From Zygaena filipendulae (lineage: Eukaryota > Arthropoda > Insecta > Lepidoptera > Zygaenidae): a DNA stretch of 64,000 bases. A model generated the notes under the pieces. The model was given only the letters and a program-made list of their open reading frames with translations, was not told the origin of the DNA and ran no database searches. The translations under genes were made by a program, and so were the position numbers. Location of the stretch: contig OU015653.1 in the NCBI GenBank assembly GCA_907165275.2, positions 6,292,001 to 6,356,000 of the forward strand, written 5' to 3'. Positions 43,240 to 56,000 of the stretch are shown one piece after another. Every line of letters begins with the position of its first letter. Positions within the stretch are counted from its first letter, which is position 1.

Positions 43240-44430
43240 CGACGTGCACTGCGGATGAAGTGGCGCGAGCACTCGGGTCATTCTATAGCGGCTCTGCGGC
43301 GGGTTTGGATGGGGTCCGTGCTGGTCAGCTGGTGATGCTGGGTTTCGGCTGTTGGATTCTCTGACCAGATTGTCGAATTTTATGCTGAGTGGTCGGATAA
43401 ACTCGACGGTGTGCCCCTACCTTTATGGTGGGTCACTTTGTGCGTTGGTAAAGAAAGGAGGAGGGATAAGGCCTATTGCTATAGGTAGCGTGTTTCGCCG
43501 GCTGACTGCCAAGTTGGCCTGTCGGGCTGTGAGGGAGGAGATTTTTAATTATCTTAGGCCACATCAGCTGGGTTTTGGGACGCGCTTGGGTTGTGAGGCG
43601 GCGATACACGCGACCCGGGCTTACGTAACGGACAATAGCAACTCGGATTCCGTTCTGATTAAACTGGACATACGTAATGCTTTTAACAGCCTTGAAAGAG
43701 ACACTCTGTTGAGCGAGGCCATGGAACATATTCCCTCTCTCTATCCTTTCCTGCACCAGGTCTATAGTTTTCCTTCGAATCTTTATTATAACCACGAGCT
43801 CATTCTTTCACAGGTGGGAGCACAACAGGGGGATCCACTTGGACCTCTGGTTTTCAGCCTGGTGATACACAAGGCTATTTTAGATATAAAGTCGCCCCTT
43901 AACCTGTGGTACCTGGACGATGGCACCATTGGAGGGAAGCCAGAGGAATTGCGTCGGGATCTCGAGACTCTTATCCCGTGTTTCAAGAAGTTGGGTCTCG
44001 AGGTGAATCCTTCCAAGTGCGAGTTTTTTCCCTGCTCTTCTGGAGCTAGAGCCCACTTTGCAGGATTCGGTTCCCTTTTGCCTGGCCTCAGAAAAGTTTC
44101 TCCTGATAACTTTTACCTTCTAGGATCTCCTGTGTTCCTTGAGGCGGTACCGGAGGCATTGAAGTCTCGGGAAAATACCCTCCGGTCTGTCCGGGATCGC
44201 CTCGAGGGACTGTCCGCGCACGTCGCGCTGGTTTTGCTGCGTGTGTGCTTTGCCTTGCCCTCTGTTACGTACTTGCTCCGAACTGCGCCTACCTGGCTGT
44301 GCCCTGAAGAGGTTTCCGCCTTCGACAAAACATTGAAGTCCACAATCGAGGCCATAATCAATGTGCGTCTCGAGGAGGCGCAGTGGAGCTTGGCAGCCCA
44401 GCCCATCCGCTGTGGAGGCCTTTTTCACGA
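43240..44430 (+). pseudogene. Reverse transcriptase of a non-LTR-type retroelement, truncated
   Basis: A 377-codon open frame from 43352 keeps the RT core: GGGIRPIAIGSVFRRLTAKL, PHQLGFGTRLGCEAAIHA, IKLDIRNAFNSLERD (motif A), GAQQGDPLGPLVFSLVIH (motif B), LWYLDDGTIGG (YLDD, motif C), LGLEVNPSKCEF. Just upstream, SAAGLDGVRAGQL sits in another frame, so there is a frameshift near 43345. Family resemblance ends at about 44420, where a SINE abuts. Endonuclease and 5' parts are absent. YLDD rather than YADD points to an uncommon clade that I cannot name. Confidence 0.85.
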
Positions 44431-44496
44431 TTCAACAATTACAAAAACAGACGTACACCACAGCGCCACCGAGACTCAAACATAGTAATGGCATAG

Positions 44497-44740
44497 CATG
44501 GTGGTAGGGCGCTCTCTAGTGCTCGGCTGGCTAGCTACCACCTTCAAGTTGCAAATCTGTCGCCAAGCACCTAACGGTGTGTTCCGGCAGCCCCACTTGA
44601 AAGCCAGTTCCCATCCCAATTCCAGGTCGGCAACGCACTTACAAGCCTTCTGGTGTTGCAGATGTCTATGGGCGGCGGTAATCACTTACCATCAGGTGTA
44701 CCACTTGCCCGTTTGCCCTCTATAACATAAAAAAAAAAAA
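44497..44740 (+). mobile_element. SINE with RTE-like 3' tail and poly-A
   Basis: GGCTAGCTACCACCTTCAAG, AGCACCTAACGGTGTGTTCC, GGTCGGCAACGCAC as in 20746-21075, then TCTATGGGCGGCGGTAATCA, CTTACCATCAGGTG, CCGTTTGCCCTC and a 13-A tail. The tRNA head is missing, and the end resembles lepidopteran RTE elements. Confidence 0.7.
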
Positions 44741-45259
44741 ATTGTAAGTCAAATTTAGAATCAGATTCGGCTAATGTGTGTGACTACGTTTCAAGCGGTT
44801 ATTCCTAATTTTCTTGTAGTTAAAGGATAATAATGCGTGTAAGACCATATAAAAATTTTAAATTAAAGATGTATTAAACACTCATCTTTTAGCTTGCGAT
44901 TCTCTGTAAATTGAGAAAACTCTTTTATGGCGCCGCCCGCGGCCTCTATCGGCTGAGAGGCTGCATAATATGGCAGCGCGCCACCCGTCATAGTGAAAAA
45001 CCCTTAGTTTAAAAACTCATACATTAATTTACAAATTTTCATGACTAGTAGGTACTTAGCTAGATTAATTTCAGATATCATTGGTTCGATAAAATAATTC
45101 AGGGTTTTTATTAATCCTGATACCTACCTAAATTCTTAGCGAAAAATGCGAGCAATTACCTAGCGGGTAAATCACGCCATGGCTTGTGGAAGTTCACTGT
45201 GTTACGTGATTTTATTGAAGGGTTGCTTGCACAGAGTGAACAGAGTTTGTAAGTTCGTG

Positions 45260-45283
45260 CATGGACCAATTAAATGGTCCATG
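45260..45283. repeat. 24-bp palindrome flanked by 7-bp direct repeats
   Basis: CATGGACCAATTAAATGGTCCATG between two GTTCGTG words (45253-45259 and 45284-45290). Shares CATGGACCAATT with 3235-3265. Confidence 0.85.
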
Positions 45284-46185
45284 GTTCGTGTGTTTGTGAG
45301 ATTGTAGGGGGTAATCTCTGGATCTACTAAACCGATTTTAAAAAATCTTTCACTTATAAGAAGCTACAGTCATTCTAAGTGACATAAGGTGTTTTTATCC
45401 TGGGATTCCCGAGGGAACTCCGGAGATTCTGAGTTTGTGAAGTTGTAGGAGATAATCTCTGGATCTACTAAACCGATTTTGAAAATTATTTCATTTATGG
45501 GAAGCTACAGTAATCCTTAGTGTCATAGGGTACTTTTTATTCTGGAATTCCCGCGGAAACTCCAAATTTCCCGCGGGTAAAACCACGGGGGAACAGCTAT
45601 CTCTGAATCTACTGAACCGATTTTGAAAATTCTTTCACTTATAGGAAGCCACAGTGATTTTGAGTGACATAGGGTACTTTTTATCCTGGAATTTCCGCGG
45701 GAACTCCGGAGTTCATGAGTTCGTGTGTTTGTGAGATTGTAGGGGGGAATATCTGGATCTACTGAACCGATTTTAAAAATTCTTTCACTTATAAGAAGCT
45801 ACAGTGATCCTGAGTGACATAGGGTACTTTATATCCCAGGATTCCCGCGGGAACTCAAGAGTTTATGAGGTTGTTATCTATGGATCTACTTCTCATAGAT
45901 AGGAAGATAAAGTGATCCTGAGTGACATAGGGTACTTTTTATTCCGGAATTCCCGCGGGAACTACGAAGCTAGTATATTATAAAAAGGTAGATATAGTTT
46001 TTGAGTTTGTGAGGTTGTAGCATGGTTGTAGGGGGTAATCTCTGTGGATCTACTGAACCGATTTTGAAAATCCTTTCACCATTAGAACGATACATTATCC
46101 CTGAATAACATAGGCTATATTGTTACCCAGAATTCCCGCGGGAATTCTGAAATTACCGTGGGTGAAACCGCGTGGAGCAAGTATT
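45284..46185 (+). mobile_element. Tandem array of ~145-bp Helitron-like internal modules (6 units)
   Basis: GATCTACT (AATCTACT once) recurs at about 45321, 45462, 45606, 45756, 45883 and 46047. Each unit has CCGATTTTGAAAA, TTCTTTCACTTATA, GCTACAGTGAT, GACATAGGGTACTTTTTAT, TTCCCGCGGGAACTC and GTTTGTGAGGTTGTAGGGGG. The last unit ends with the GTGGGTGAAACCGCG hairpin remnant. Confidence 0.8.
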
Positions 46186-46756
46186 AGAGATATAAGTCTG
46201 CACATAGAACTTATTTTACATCATCACTGTAAGTAAAGTATCACTAGAGAAATCAAAACAACTTTTTTTAGAATGTACAGTATTAATAAGTGTGTAATGT
46301 AGGTAGTACACACATATAGGTACAATAAAGTAGTAACATTTGCTTTGGTTAAGTGTAAAATTGTAACAAGTTTTGTCGCAATCGGTTGAAAAGAAAATAT
46401 GAGAGAGACGACAAAAATTAAATCATCATCAGCAACGACTATTATCGCACATTCAAACGCCAGCGGATTCGGGGCAATTGCTATAGTGAATAAATTTTAT
46501 TATCTAAAAAGATTATTGAATATACTTCGCAATCTGTTCGATACTATCACGTATCATTTAATTTTATTGTCATATAGGCTATATTCTTCAGTTTTAAATT
46601 AATATGATGGTGGAAATATGATAAAAATTATATTGTAGGTAAGACTTGATTACTTACGTATATATACCTGAAGGCTTAGTACGAGTGAAAGTGCAGAAAG
46701 ACATAATAGTAGGTATTCCATTATTGAGTTGAAATTTTTTTTTTTTAATATTTAAA

Positions 46757-47075
46757 ACTGCCCGCGTGAGTTTCGGAATTCCCGCAGGAATTCTAAAGTA
46801 GCTTAATTTACTCCTTAACATCACCTAATTAGTAGTGCAGAAAGTCCCGTCAAAACTGGTCCAACCGTTTCGGAGATTCACCCTCGTGAGTTTCATTATT
46901 CTCGCAGAAACTCCAAATTAGCATAATTTACTCCTTCTAACATCAGCTAATTAGCACTGAAAGTCCCGTCAAAATCGGTCCAACCGATTCGAAGATTCAC
47001 CCATAAGTTTCGGAATTCCCGGAGGAACTCCAAACTTCTATTATATAAACCTTGTCCTGACAATACGAAGTCGTT
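46757..47075 (-). mobile_element. Helitron-like element, composite copy with internal duplication
   Basis: CGTGAGTTTCGGAATTCCCG, GTCCCGTCAAAACTGGTCCA, ACCGTTTCGGAGATTCACC, and the same series again about 125 bp later. Related to the element at 8740-9151. Confidence 0.6.
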
Positions 47076-47724
47076 TGGAAGTTACGCGTTTACATATTAC
47101 ATACCTACATTTAGGCGATCCATCCAAGTAAATAGATAAATTGGTATTTTTTTAAGTTATATACCTCGGTTGTATATTCAAGAACCTTAAAAATATAGGT
47201 TTCGAAGTTCTGATAAAACATGGAAAATAAAATTTAACGCCTATTTACACTTAAATTAATTTTATGAATATTAAAAGTTAAAATCAAAATAGGTAAATGA
47301 ACATGTTACATTACGTTCCACGTCACTTTACTTACCTAAAAAACGGGGACTATTGTGACGCTCACTAGTAGCAACACTTATGAAAGTTGTGGAGGTTTTG
47401 TGTTCCAAGTTGTCATAAATTAATAAAATTGATATTTTATTAAATATGTGGTTCTATCCTGCTTTTTATTTTTCGAAGATTGGTTTTTACACCCTCTCGC
47501 TACAAAATTCGGCATTTTTTCTAGCGTGACACTCCGCGCGCCGGAATAGCTCGACTGACAAGGTAAGGCGTAGTTTCGTTATATGTATGTGCGTGTAACT
47601 GTGCATGTACACGCCGAGGCGTAGTTTTATCGGCTTCACTTCTTTGTTCACAGCGCTCCGTCTTGACTTTTTATTTCGTCTGAGGTTTAGATGTACAAAA
47701 TCGGCGCACATATTTATTATCGTT

Positions 47725-47900
47725 CTAGCTGCTCCCCGCGGTTTCACCCGCGGTAATTTCGAACTTCCCGAGGGAATTCCAAGGGAAACTATACCAATAA
47801 ACCTTTCTCTGGAATCACTCTATTTATTGGTGAAAACTGCATGAAATCCGTTTAGTAGTTTTGGAGTCGCGAACAGAAAGACGCGGTGGAGGACCTAAAT
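47725..47900 (-). mobile_element. Helitron-like element
   Basis: CTAG, CTGCTCCCCGCGGTTTCACC, CGCGGTAATTTCGAAC on the + strand as the inverted 3' end; 5' end near GACGCGGTGGAGGACC. Same subfamily as 1546-1747. Confidence 0.65.
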
Positions 47901-48399
47901 AAAAAAATGAAGTGTCAATGTTATTCTGCCAGACAAAGTTACTCTCGATTTTTTTTAGTGGGGAAAAGGAAATGTACGTATATGTCTATCCTGACATGAA
48001 CTTTTTAAATTTTCAACATTTCAAATTAATTTTTGAATAACTTAAAATGAAAATTTCGGGAAAAGAAAAAATAAGTGTCTTCTGGTTTTCTAAATACTAT
48101 TTATTTAGCATGAAAAAAAAAATAAGGAAAAAAAAATGAAATGTTGTTAATTGGCTTTCAGAACCTGACCTGATGAGTTTTTATGCACCTGGATATTTGT
48201 ATCTACTGAAATCATTACTTACAAAATTAATTTATGCTACCTACTTAAAGAATTATCTACAGGTTGGGCCATGATTTTTTTTATTAAAGTTTGAAAAGCC
48301 GTAAAAAAAAATCTGTATGACCTATTGTAAAAAATATTTATTTACTAGATAGTAGATAGCATGATATCATTTAAATGACCACCGTTCCAATTTTTTTAA

Positions 48400-48780
48400 G
48401 TTGCGTCCACATTTGTAGCACCTTGACGTATCATGATCAGTCGTATCGTATCGAGTATTTGTATCATAAATATGGACACTAATTTTGTCCATATCGTATC
48501 ATTAAGGCGTATTTCGAAAAAAAAACGCGTCCATACTAGGTAAATGCTGTATCATGTTAGGTTCTAGTAAATGATTGCGTATCAAACGCATTCACGTCCA
48601 AACTTGTTCGATACGTGTATCCTCTTTAACTACCGCCAAAAAACCGACACAGGATGGTTCGCGGTGTATCACAGATACAGTATCGTGATACAGTATCAAA
48701 ATACGATGCCACCTACTGATCCAAATCCGAAGGACAAAATGCATGTAATATTATTATTCGTATGTGCCACCTACTGATCC
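48400..48780. repeat. TGTATC/GATACA-rich tract
   Basis: More than ten GTATCA, GATACA and CGTATC words in 300 bp, and the 16-bp direct repeat GCCACCTACTGATCCA (near 48708 and 48767). Looks like the end of a repeat next to the transposase remnant. Confidence 0.5.
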
Positions 48781-49320
48781 ATCTTGCTGAACCCATGTGT
48801 TACGATTATAACCAGGAAATTCCAGTACAGCTTAAAGGTGTCAAGAACTCCAACTTCCGTAACATTTTCACATATTCAACAGAATTCAGTACGGCTGCGA
48901 AGATCTTCGAAAAATTTAGGGCCTATGATTCCTTCTGCTGAAATTGCAGCCTATACATGATACAACAGTACCTGGAAGTTACCTTTGGCGAATGAAGTAG
49001 TCTCTCATGTTTAGCTTTGGGATTTTTGATGCTCTAATATATTATTTATTATGTATTCTGCAATTCTGTTTGTAAACGTGTCTGTTGAGGTACAAAATGG
49101 GCTTTGACGGAAAACAAGACATTGCATCGCATCGATCCAGCATTGTTTCGGCATACGACTTGCGTAAATTTAAATCATGAGGCTTTAGTTCTTGTGCTAT
49201 CTGGATGTTGGATGGTGTAATTTCAAATTTAATATGTTGATAAATCTGGATAACGTCGAGCTGAAGTGGAAATTCTCTGCACATTGTTTTCACTCCGAGA
49301 AGTCCGACGGTCGCCGGTAT
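48760..49320 (-). pseudogene. Decayed DDE transposase (Tc1/mariner-like group)
   Basis: The minus frame 49293-49042 reads QELKPHDLNLRKSYAETMLD and YLNRHVYKQNCRI, like the QEL---D---R--FCE-ML--...FLNG-VN-QNCRYW pattern of an insect transposase family. Downstream fragments GIIGPKFFED and NTWVQQDGS (with stops and shifts) fit the same family (IIGP-FF, W-QQDGAP-H). Confidence 0.6.
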
Positions 49321-49748
49321 GCTTCACATTTAGTTTGATCCGATCTTTTCAAACTTATCCACTCATTTCTTTATTAAAGGCGCACTCAGACACTGAATCT
49401 AGTTATTTCAGTTATATTCGACGCGAAATAAGCGTCCCTCAGTAATGAGCGAATTATTGCTTAAATTAAATTGTTTTAGGTACCTACACAAAACACGGCG
49501 GCGCGGCGCGGCGGCCGGGCCCCATGAAGCGTTACATTGCGACTTTTCCGAAAAACGAGGTAACCGTAAGACCCTCCGCGCGCCCCACGCGGTTGATGTT
49601 TGCGCGGGATATTAGATTAAAATGTAAAAAAATTCGTGGCCCACCCTATAGATTAACAAAATCGTAACTTAATCAGAGTGATCGTATTTATGATAATTAT
49701 TACATATTATATGGTGACGTCTGCACGAAATCAGATATGAGTTACTCA

Positions 49749-49756
49749 TATAAATA
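49749..49756 (+). promoter_or_regulatory. TATA-like box of the endonuclease gene
   Basis: TATAAATA lies 98 nt before the start codon; a short 5' UTR starting about 30 nt downstream would fit. No experimental start site is available. Confidence 0.5.
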
Positions 49757-49846
49757 TCTGGGAACCAAACAGAACGTCGAGACTGCCCCGCCTTCACTAT
49801 AACGGCTTTGTAGCCAAAAGCCTAAGTTTAAATACTTGACGAAGCT

Positions 49847-50039
49847 ATGTCTCATTTAATAATTTGGTCTATCCTTCTACTGGCTGTCGCTGCATTGCCA
49901 GCCGAACGCCCGCAGTTACCAGAGCCTGGTGACTTGGCCCTGATCTTCAATGAAGATGAATTTGAGGACTACCTTGACGCATGGCTGGAAATCGAAGAAA
50001 CCAAATGGGCTAACACATCTACAATTGAAACTCGTAGTG
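49847..50039 (+). CDS. Endonuclease exon 1: signal peptide
   Basis: ATG opens MSHLIIWSILLLAVAALPAE, a hydrophobic signal peptide, followed by an acidic propeptide-like stretch. Donor AGTG|GTGAAT leaves phase 1; reading on meets a stop in the intron. Confidence 0.9.
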
Positions 50040-53000
50040 GTGAATATTACGTGAATTATTATTTATTACCTACTTTCGTGCTCGTTAAATCCTACGCGAT
50101 TTTTCATTTTGTGTATATACATATACATATTGATATGATTTTCATTTGTGTATTTTTTTTATATATTATATAGATATATGTATATAATATATAATATGCA
50201 TGATTTCATAATTATCAACAAACATCTTCTTTATAAATAAAAATGAATGTTTGTATGTCTGTCCTCTATGCCTTTGGAAACCATTAGTCCGATTGTGACG
50301 AAACTTTGGCGGGTTAATGTTCTGCCTGCGTCCGCAAAGGTTCCTGATCCCAAAACTCACGCGGGTGAAATCGCGGGGCACGGCTAGTTATTTAATAAAA
50401 ACTACAATTACCTAATAGAATATTCACCTAATGTATTGCAATTTTTTATCTCAAGGTTCAATATCGTGTTTTTACGCTTATTCGCATTTTATTAAAAGCC
50501 TGAGTGGGTTTCATTTTCATTCATGGACGAAACGTGATTATTGGGATTTTTGATTGGATACGTTGAAGTGAAAAAATTTAATAAAAATCAATAATTTTAC
50601 AAAACAGGTTGCTCGTTAAGAGTAAATGGAGACCTTGGGCAGCCCCAACCCGTGTACTTACACAATGGCAATTACTTGACTCCCACTGGCAACACTGGGC
50701 TTATTCACCTGAACACCGGGGCACAAGTGAGACTGGCATGCACTCGAAGTGGTACCACCATTACCCATCCCAATATAGCTTCATCTGTCTCCTCTGCAGT
50801 GAGTACCTTATTTATCGAGATCGAGACCCTATTAGCCATAAAAAATAGCTAGATTTTCATAAGTCAGAATGTAGTTTCGTATTCTTTCTCTCGTTTTGGT
50901 AAGATAAGGGTAAGAAGGGAGGATATTTAGATAGATATTAAAAGACTACAAACTTTAATTCTATGTGTGATTTCTTCCACTATTCAGTAAACTCTTTTAT
51001 TTGCTGAAGTTCTGGGATCCATTCAAGATACTAATATAATTATTATATTATCTGTGCTAATGTTAAATTTCAGACGGCCACTTGTGCTAGTGGCTCTCTG
51101 GTTTTGGGTTCTGGATGGTTAAATAGCCATAGCGAGTTCGGCTTGCTTGTCTGCACTGGTAACGCATATTACGAAGCTCAGAAAACATCAGCAACCTGTC
51201 ACAATAACAATGTAGTGATCCGGTAAGCACAATATCATAATATAATATGGTAGGTAACACTTTGTACATATTATAAAACAAAGTCCTCCGCTGCATCTGC
51301 ATAATATCTAAAGGTCAATGACCTCGATCGTCGCTCGATCGAGGTCATTGACCTTTATATACCGGCGCGCGCGATGTGTGTGTTAAGCGATTGAGCGGCG
51401 AGTGCCTTCACAGGTTGTTTTTCTTTTGACTGATTTATTTTGTTTGAAAAAAAAAAGTTATATTTTTTTTTTAATCTTTTTTAATTTATGAACACGTTTG
51501 TAACGGTGTATACTTTCAACCCTGTAAATATTTGCAGCTAATTTTACCACATCTTATATAATAAGGATACTCATATTAAGTTTAGTAGCGGCTGAATAAT
51601 GTGGAGCTTTTTAATAAAAACGCCACATTATCTACTCAGTCGCAAATTAAATTATATTTCTGCCTCGGGCGGCGTCACTATTCATTATTCACTACTCTGT
51701 TGAAGATTCTATCTCGCTGCGTTCGGGATTCGAATCCAAAATCATTCCCTCCACCTGCTCCGCTTCGCTTCAAAATAGCGCTCTCGCTGTATAAATACAT
51801 ACCTAGTATTATCACGTATTATGTAATACAATGTAATATGTACTATTATGGAAGTAATTTAAAACATATTAAATCTAATATACTTTAGCGTTGGTTTCGC
51901 TGTGGACGGAACGTTTTACCCGCTGTACTGGTCGTGCTTCGACGAGAGCCGACTTGAGGTCCTGTACGTGTGGTACGAGCAGAACCCTTGGAACTCGGTA
52001 CACCAGACTGGTGTGGATAGACCCAGCTGGCTGGGTATGTACCTCTAAATCTATAACGATAAAATTCTATAGGTATTTACATTCATATTTTTTAACCAGT
52101 GTTTATATATATAGGTAGGTATTTAAAATTAAATAACTTTATGTTATGACGAATGGGACGAATCTGTAATAATTATTATTATGACGATTACGATTTTTGT
52201 CTGTCTTCTGTATGTTATAACTTTTCACGCCTTAACTATAACTAGGTACTCAACTGTTCATCAAGAAATTATACATAGACATTGTCAGGGGTAGGTAGGT
52301 ACTCTATACAGAAAATAACATAGGTTACCTAATAATGTGGGTGTAGGTAACCGCGGGAAATTGCTGGTATGTAGGTACTCCAGTAAGTGATTTATTGAAA
52401 AATATAATCACTTAAATATCTGCTGATAATCGGGATATAAAATACTTCTGCAGTCTTATTGGAGTAGAACTTTGTACGACGATGTTTAGTTGATTTTTTT
52501 GGCTGTCCTAACGTATTGCCTACGTTGCCTACGTAATGTACCTAATGTTTGTAATTTTGTATTATCAGCTGGCTCTTTCTACCCGGGCGTGGCAGTCAAC
52601 ACCCAGTATACGCAAGTGCAACAAAAGTTAAAAATCACTGAATACGTTGGTAGTGAACTAGCTGACAAATATGTAACGAGCACTCAATTCTTGGCGAGAG
52701 GTCATCTCGCCGCAAAAACCGATTTCGTCTTCGCTACTGGTCAACGTGCCACTTTCTTCTTTATCAATGCGGCACCCCAGTGGCAGCCGTTTAATGCTGG
52801 AAACTGGAATTGGCTCGAACAAGTAAGTTTTCTATCAAACTTAAATACAAAAATTTGAAAAACTGCTAGTTTAGCGCCTGGAACATCTTTATTCATTTGC
52901 TTACTGACACATTTCGTACCTATATTTATTTTAGATACCTATTTTTTCTATTAAAACCTAGAGGTTGTGATTGTTAAACTTTGCGAGTCTCTACATAATA

Positions 53001-56000
53001 TTATACATAATTAGTACCTATGTAGTACCTATGTAGTACCTATGTAGTACCTATGTAGTACCTATGTAGTACCTATGTAGTACCTATGTACTAGTAAAGA
53101 CACAGTTAAGCTGTTCTGTTTAGTTCACTACCACGATAGAATCCAGTAGGTAGGTATGCAGCCGTTCTTCTAACTAATCGTTTCAAGGTCCAAGGAAGGT
53201 AGGATCAAATCATTAAATACGGATGGTACCTACTACCTAAGTACCTATCACTAGATGTTGCACGCTGCTCCACTCGAGTGAGGTTTAAAAGTGCGAAACC
53301 AAAATCATTTATTTTCTTAGAGAGACAAAATGGTGCTGTTATAGTGATGAGATGAGCATGCGCGTACTCGGTACGACATCCATCCTACAACAACCTGGAC
53401 CAGAAATGTTCTATGTGAGATTATTATTTGCAGAATCTCCGCGCCCGCATCGGGGTGGCCGGCTACACCACCACGATCTACACTGGCACCTTCGGCGTGA
53501 GCCAGCTGCGCGACCAAAGCGGCCGCCTCGTCGACATCTACTTGCACAGAGACTCCAACAATAACGACCAACTGCCGGTGCCACTTTACTATTACAAAGT
53601 AAGTCGAACACTACAACCGAAATCAAAAGAGTAGACACGTAGGTGTACGGTTGAAACTACAAATCACAAAATTATCTATCTACCGAGCAATGTGTTATGA
53701 GTGAGACGTTTGGTAAGCGATTCTTAACGTTGTCATCAATAGTCGCAGAAACCGTTTAGTTTTTATCTAATCTAGCTGACCACTCCTTTGATATAGGTAG
53801 GTAATGATACCTAATCTAAAAAAAATCATAATATAAATACATATGTAGGTACATTGTACTCTAGGTATCTACCTATTAAGTATCAGTAGTAATCAATCAA
53901 CGCACCTACTTATAAGGCAATCAATATGTACGTATACCTACTTTGTAACAAGATTAATAGTACATTGTTATCCTAGGGGTGAAAGTAACTTATTTAGTCC
54001 CGAGACGGGGTTTGGCGCCAATAGATCGAGGAACTAAATAAGTCTTTCTCCCGAGGATAACACTGTGCTTTTCATTACGAATGCAAGGAAAGTCAAAATA
54101 AAAATAGGAATTAGCTAAAGAAAAAATGAGTGAATTTTATTTTAATTAATACCCACTTAAACTTTACGTTATTTCAATTTTGACAGTTGTCAGTTGAAAG
54201 CGATTCTCCCTAGGGCTGAAAAGGGTTACTTTCAACCCGCTTCTCAGGCAACTTCAGACCTACTTTCCGAGTATGAGTAATGAAAAGATCTTTTTTAATA
54301 CAGTTGCTCAAAAAGTGGCGTATTGCAGGGACGTATAGCGTTTGGGATGTGGGCTATTACATACTCGTGCTTTTTCTTTACCTTTTCCGCACTCGTGCGT
54401 TCTCTTTCCCAACTGTCAAAATAATGTCTATTAAAAAGAAAAAAACCAACCAAGAAGTTTTTACTAAAAAAATTCATAGAAGTTTTTATGATTCATGCAA
54501 ATATTTCTAAAAAGAAGTTACTAATTTGTTTCAATATTAGATTTAATGATTTGATTCAATGAATTAGGTTAGGTTTCATTTCATTTCATTTCATTAAATT
54601 TCATATCAATAAAAAAATTTGCCTACCCAGAATGGGTGAAGAAAACAAAATAATCTCTGCTTAATAGTATATTTCATTATAAGTGCGGAAAGCCTGTCAT
54701 TGCAAAGAGTTCCGACAAATGTCTACCCGAGCCGAGGCGCAGCCGAAGGTGAGGGTTGACAGTCGGAACTAGTTGCAATGACGGTTCCGCACGTGTACTG
54801 AACAACTATTTTTAATACAGTTACGAAAAAATTAAGCAATTTAATAAAATATCAAAAACACAACAAACTCCACTAAGTTCCAACTGTGATCAAGAGATGG
54901 CGCTAGTCGTATTAGTAATGCGAAACCTACGTTTCGCAATGCAAAAAGTGTGTCAAAGTCGTGTCGCCATTTTTGACAGTTGGCAAAAAGAACGCACGAG
55001 TTCGGGAAAGGTAAACAAAAAGCTCGAGTATGTAATAGCCCACATCCCGAACGCTAAACGTCCCTGCAATACGCCACTTTTTGAGCAACTGTATTAAAAA
55101 TTCTTTTACGGTTGGCGCCATTTTCCAAAAATGTTCTTAGTTAGTTGAGTTTATTGTTTTTTTATTATTTTATTAAATTGCTAAATTTTTTCGCAACTGT
55201 ATTAAAAATAGTTGTTCAGTACACGTGCGGAACCGTCATTGCAAAGAGTTCCGACTGTCGACCCTCACCTTCGGCTGCTCCTCGGCTCGGGTAGACATTT
55301 GCCGGAACTCTTTGCAATGACAGGCTTTCCGCACTCGTAATAAAATATACTATACCCTTCAAGATAGACCCTAGGGAGAGCGAACTTCTCACCTAAGTTT
55401 AGAAGAAAAAGTCAACCAACATTTGTGATAACGGCGTATTTGCCTTTTTTAGTCAACTTCATACCCAGCCGCGAGATAAAATATGATGCGCTCCTATAAT
55501 CTATACTTATATTATAAAGAGGAAAGATTTGATTTTTTTTTGTTTGTTTGTTACGATTTAACTCAAAAACTACTGGACCGATTTCAAAAATTATTTCACT
55601 TTTAGAAAGCTACATTATCCCCGAGTAACATAGGCTATATTGTATGTTAATGTAATTGTGGGAATTCCCGAGGGAACTCCAAAATTAATGCGGGTGAAAC
55701 CGCGGGAACAGCTAGTCCTACTAATATTATAAATATGAAAGTGTGGATGTTTGTTACTCAATCACGCAAAAACTGCTGAACGGATTTGGATGAAATTTGG
55801 CATGCACGTTGTCAGGGGTACAGAGAAGGACATAGGTTACTTTTTATCCCGGAACTCCTGCGGGAACTCCGAAATTACCGCGAGGCACAGCTAGTATAGA
55901 ATAAAATCGTTATCTATATAGGTTTAAAGTACTGTTGGTCCTATTTAGGACATAATATAGTTAACATTGGATACTTTCACGCAAGTATAGAACCACGTTG

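Noticed and set aside
44113..44428. Minus-strand open frames over the reverse transcriptase
   Set aside because: Shadows of the + strand RT frame.
45284..46185. CRISPR-like array
   Set aside because: Units are ~145 bp diverged transposon modules without unique spacers, in an animal genome.
47487..47747. 86-codon minus-strand open frame
   Set aside because: No recognisable motif, and it overlaps the Helitron-like copy starting at 47725.
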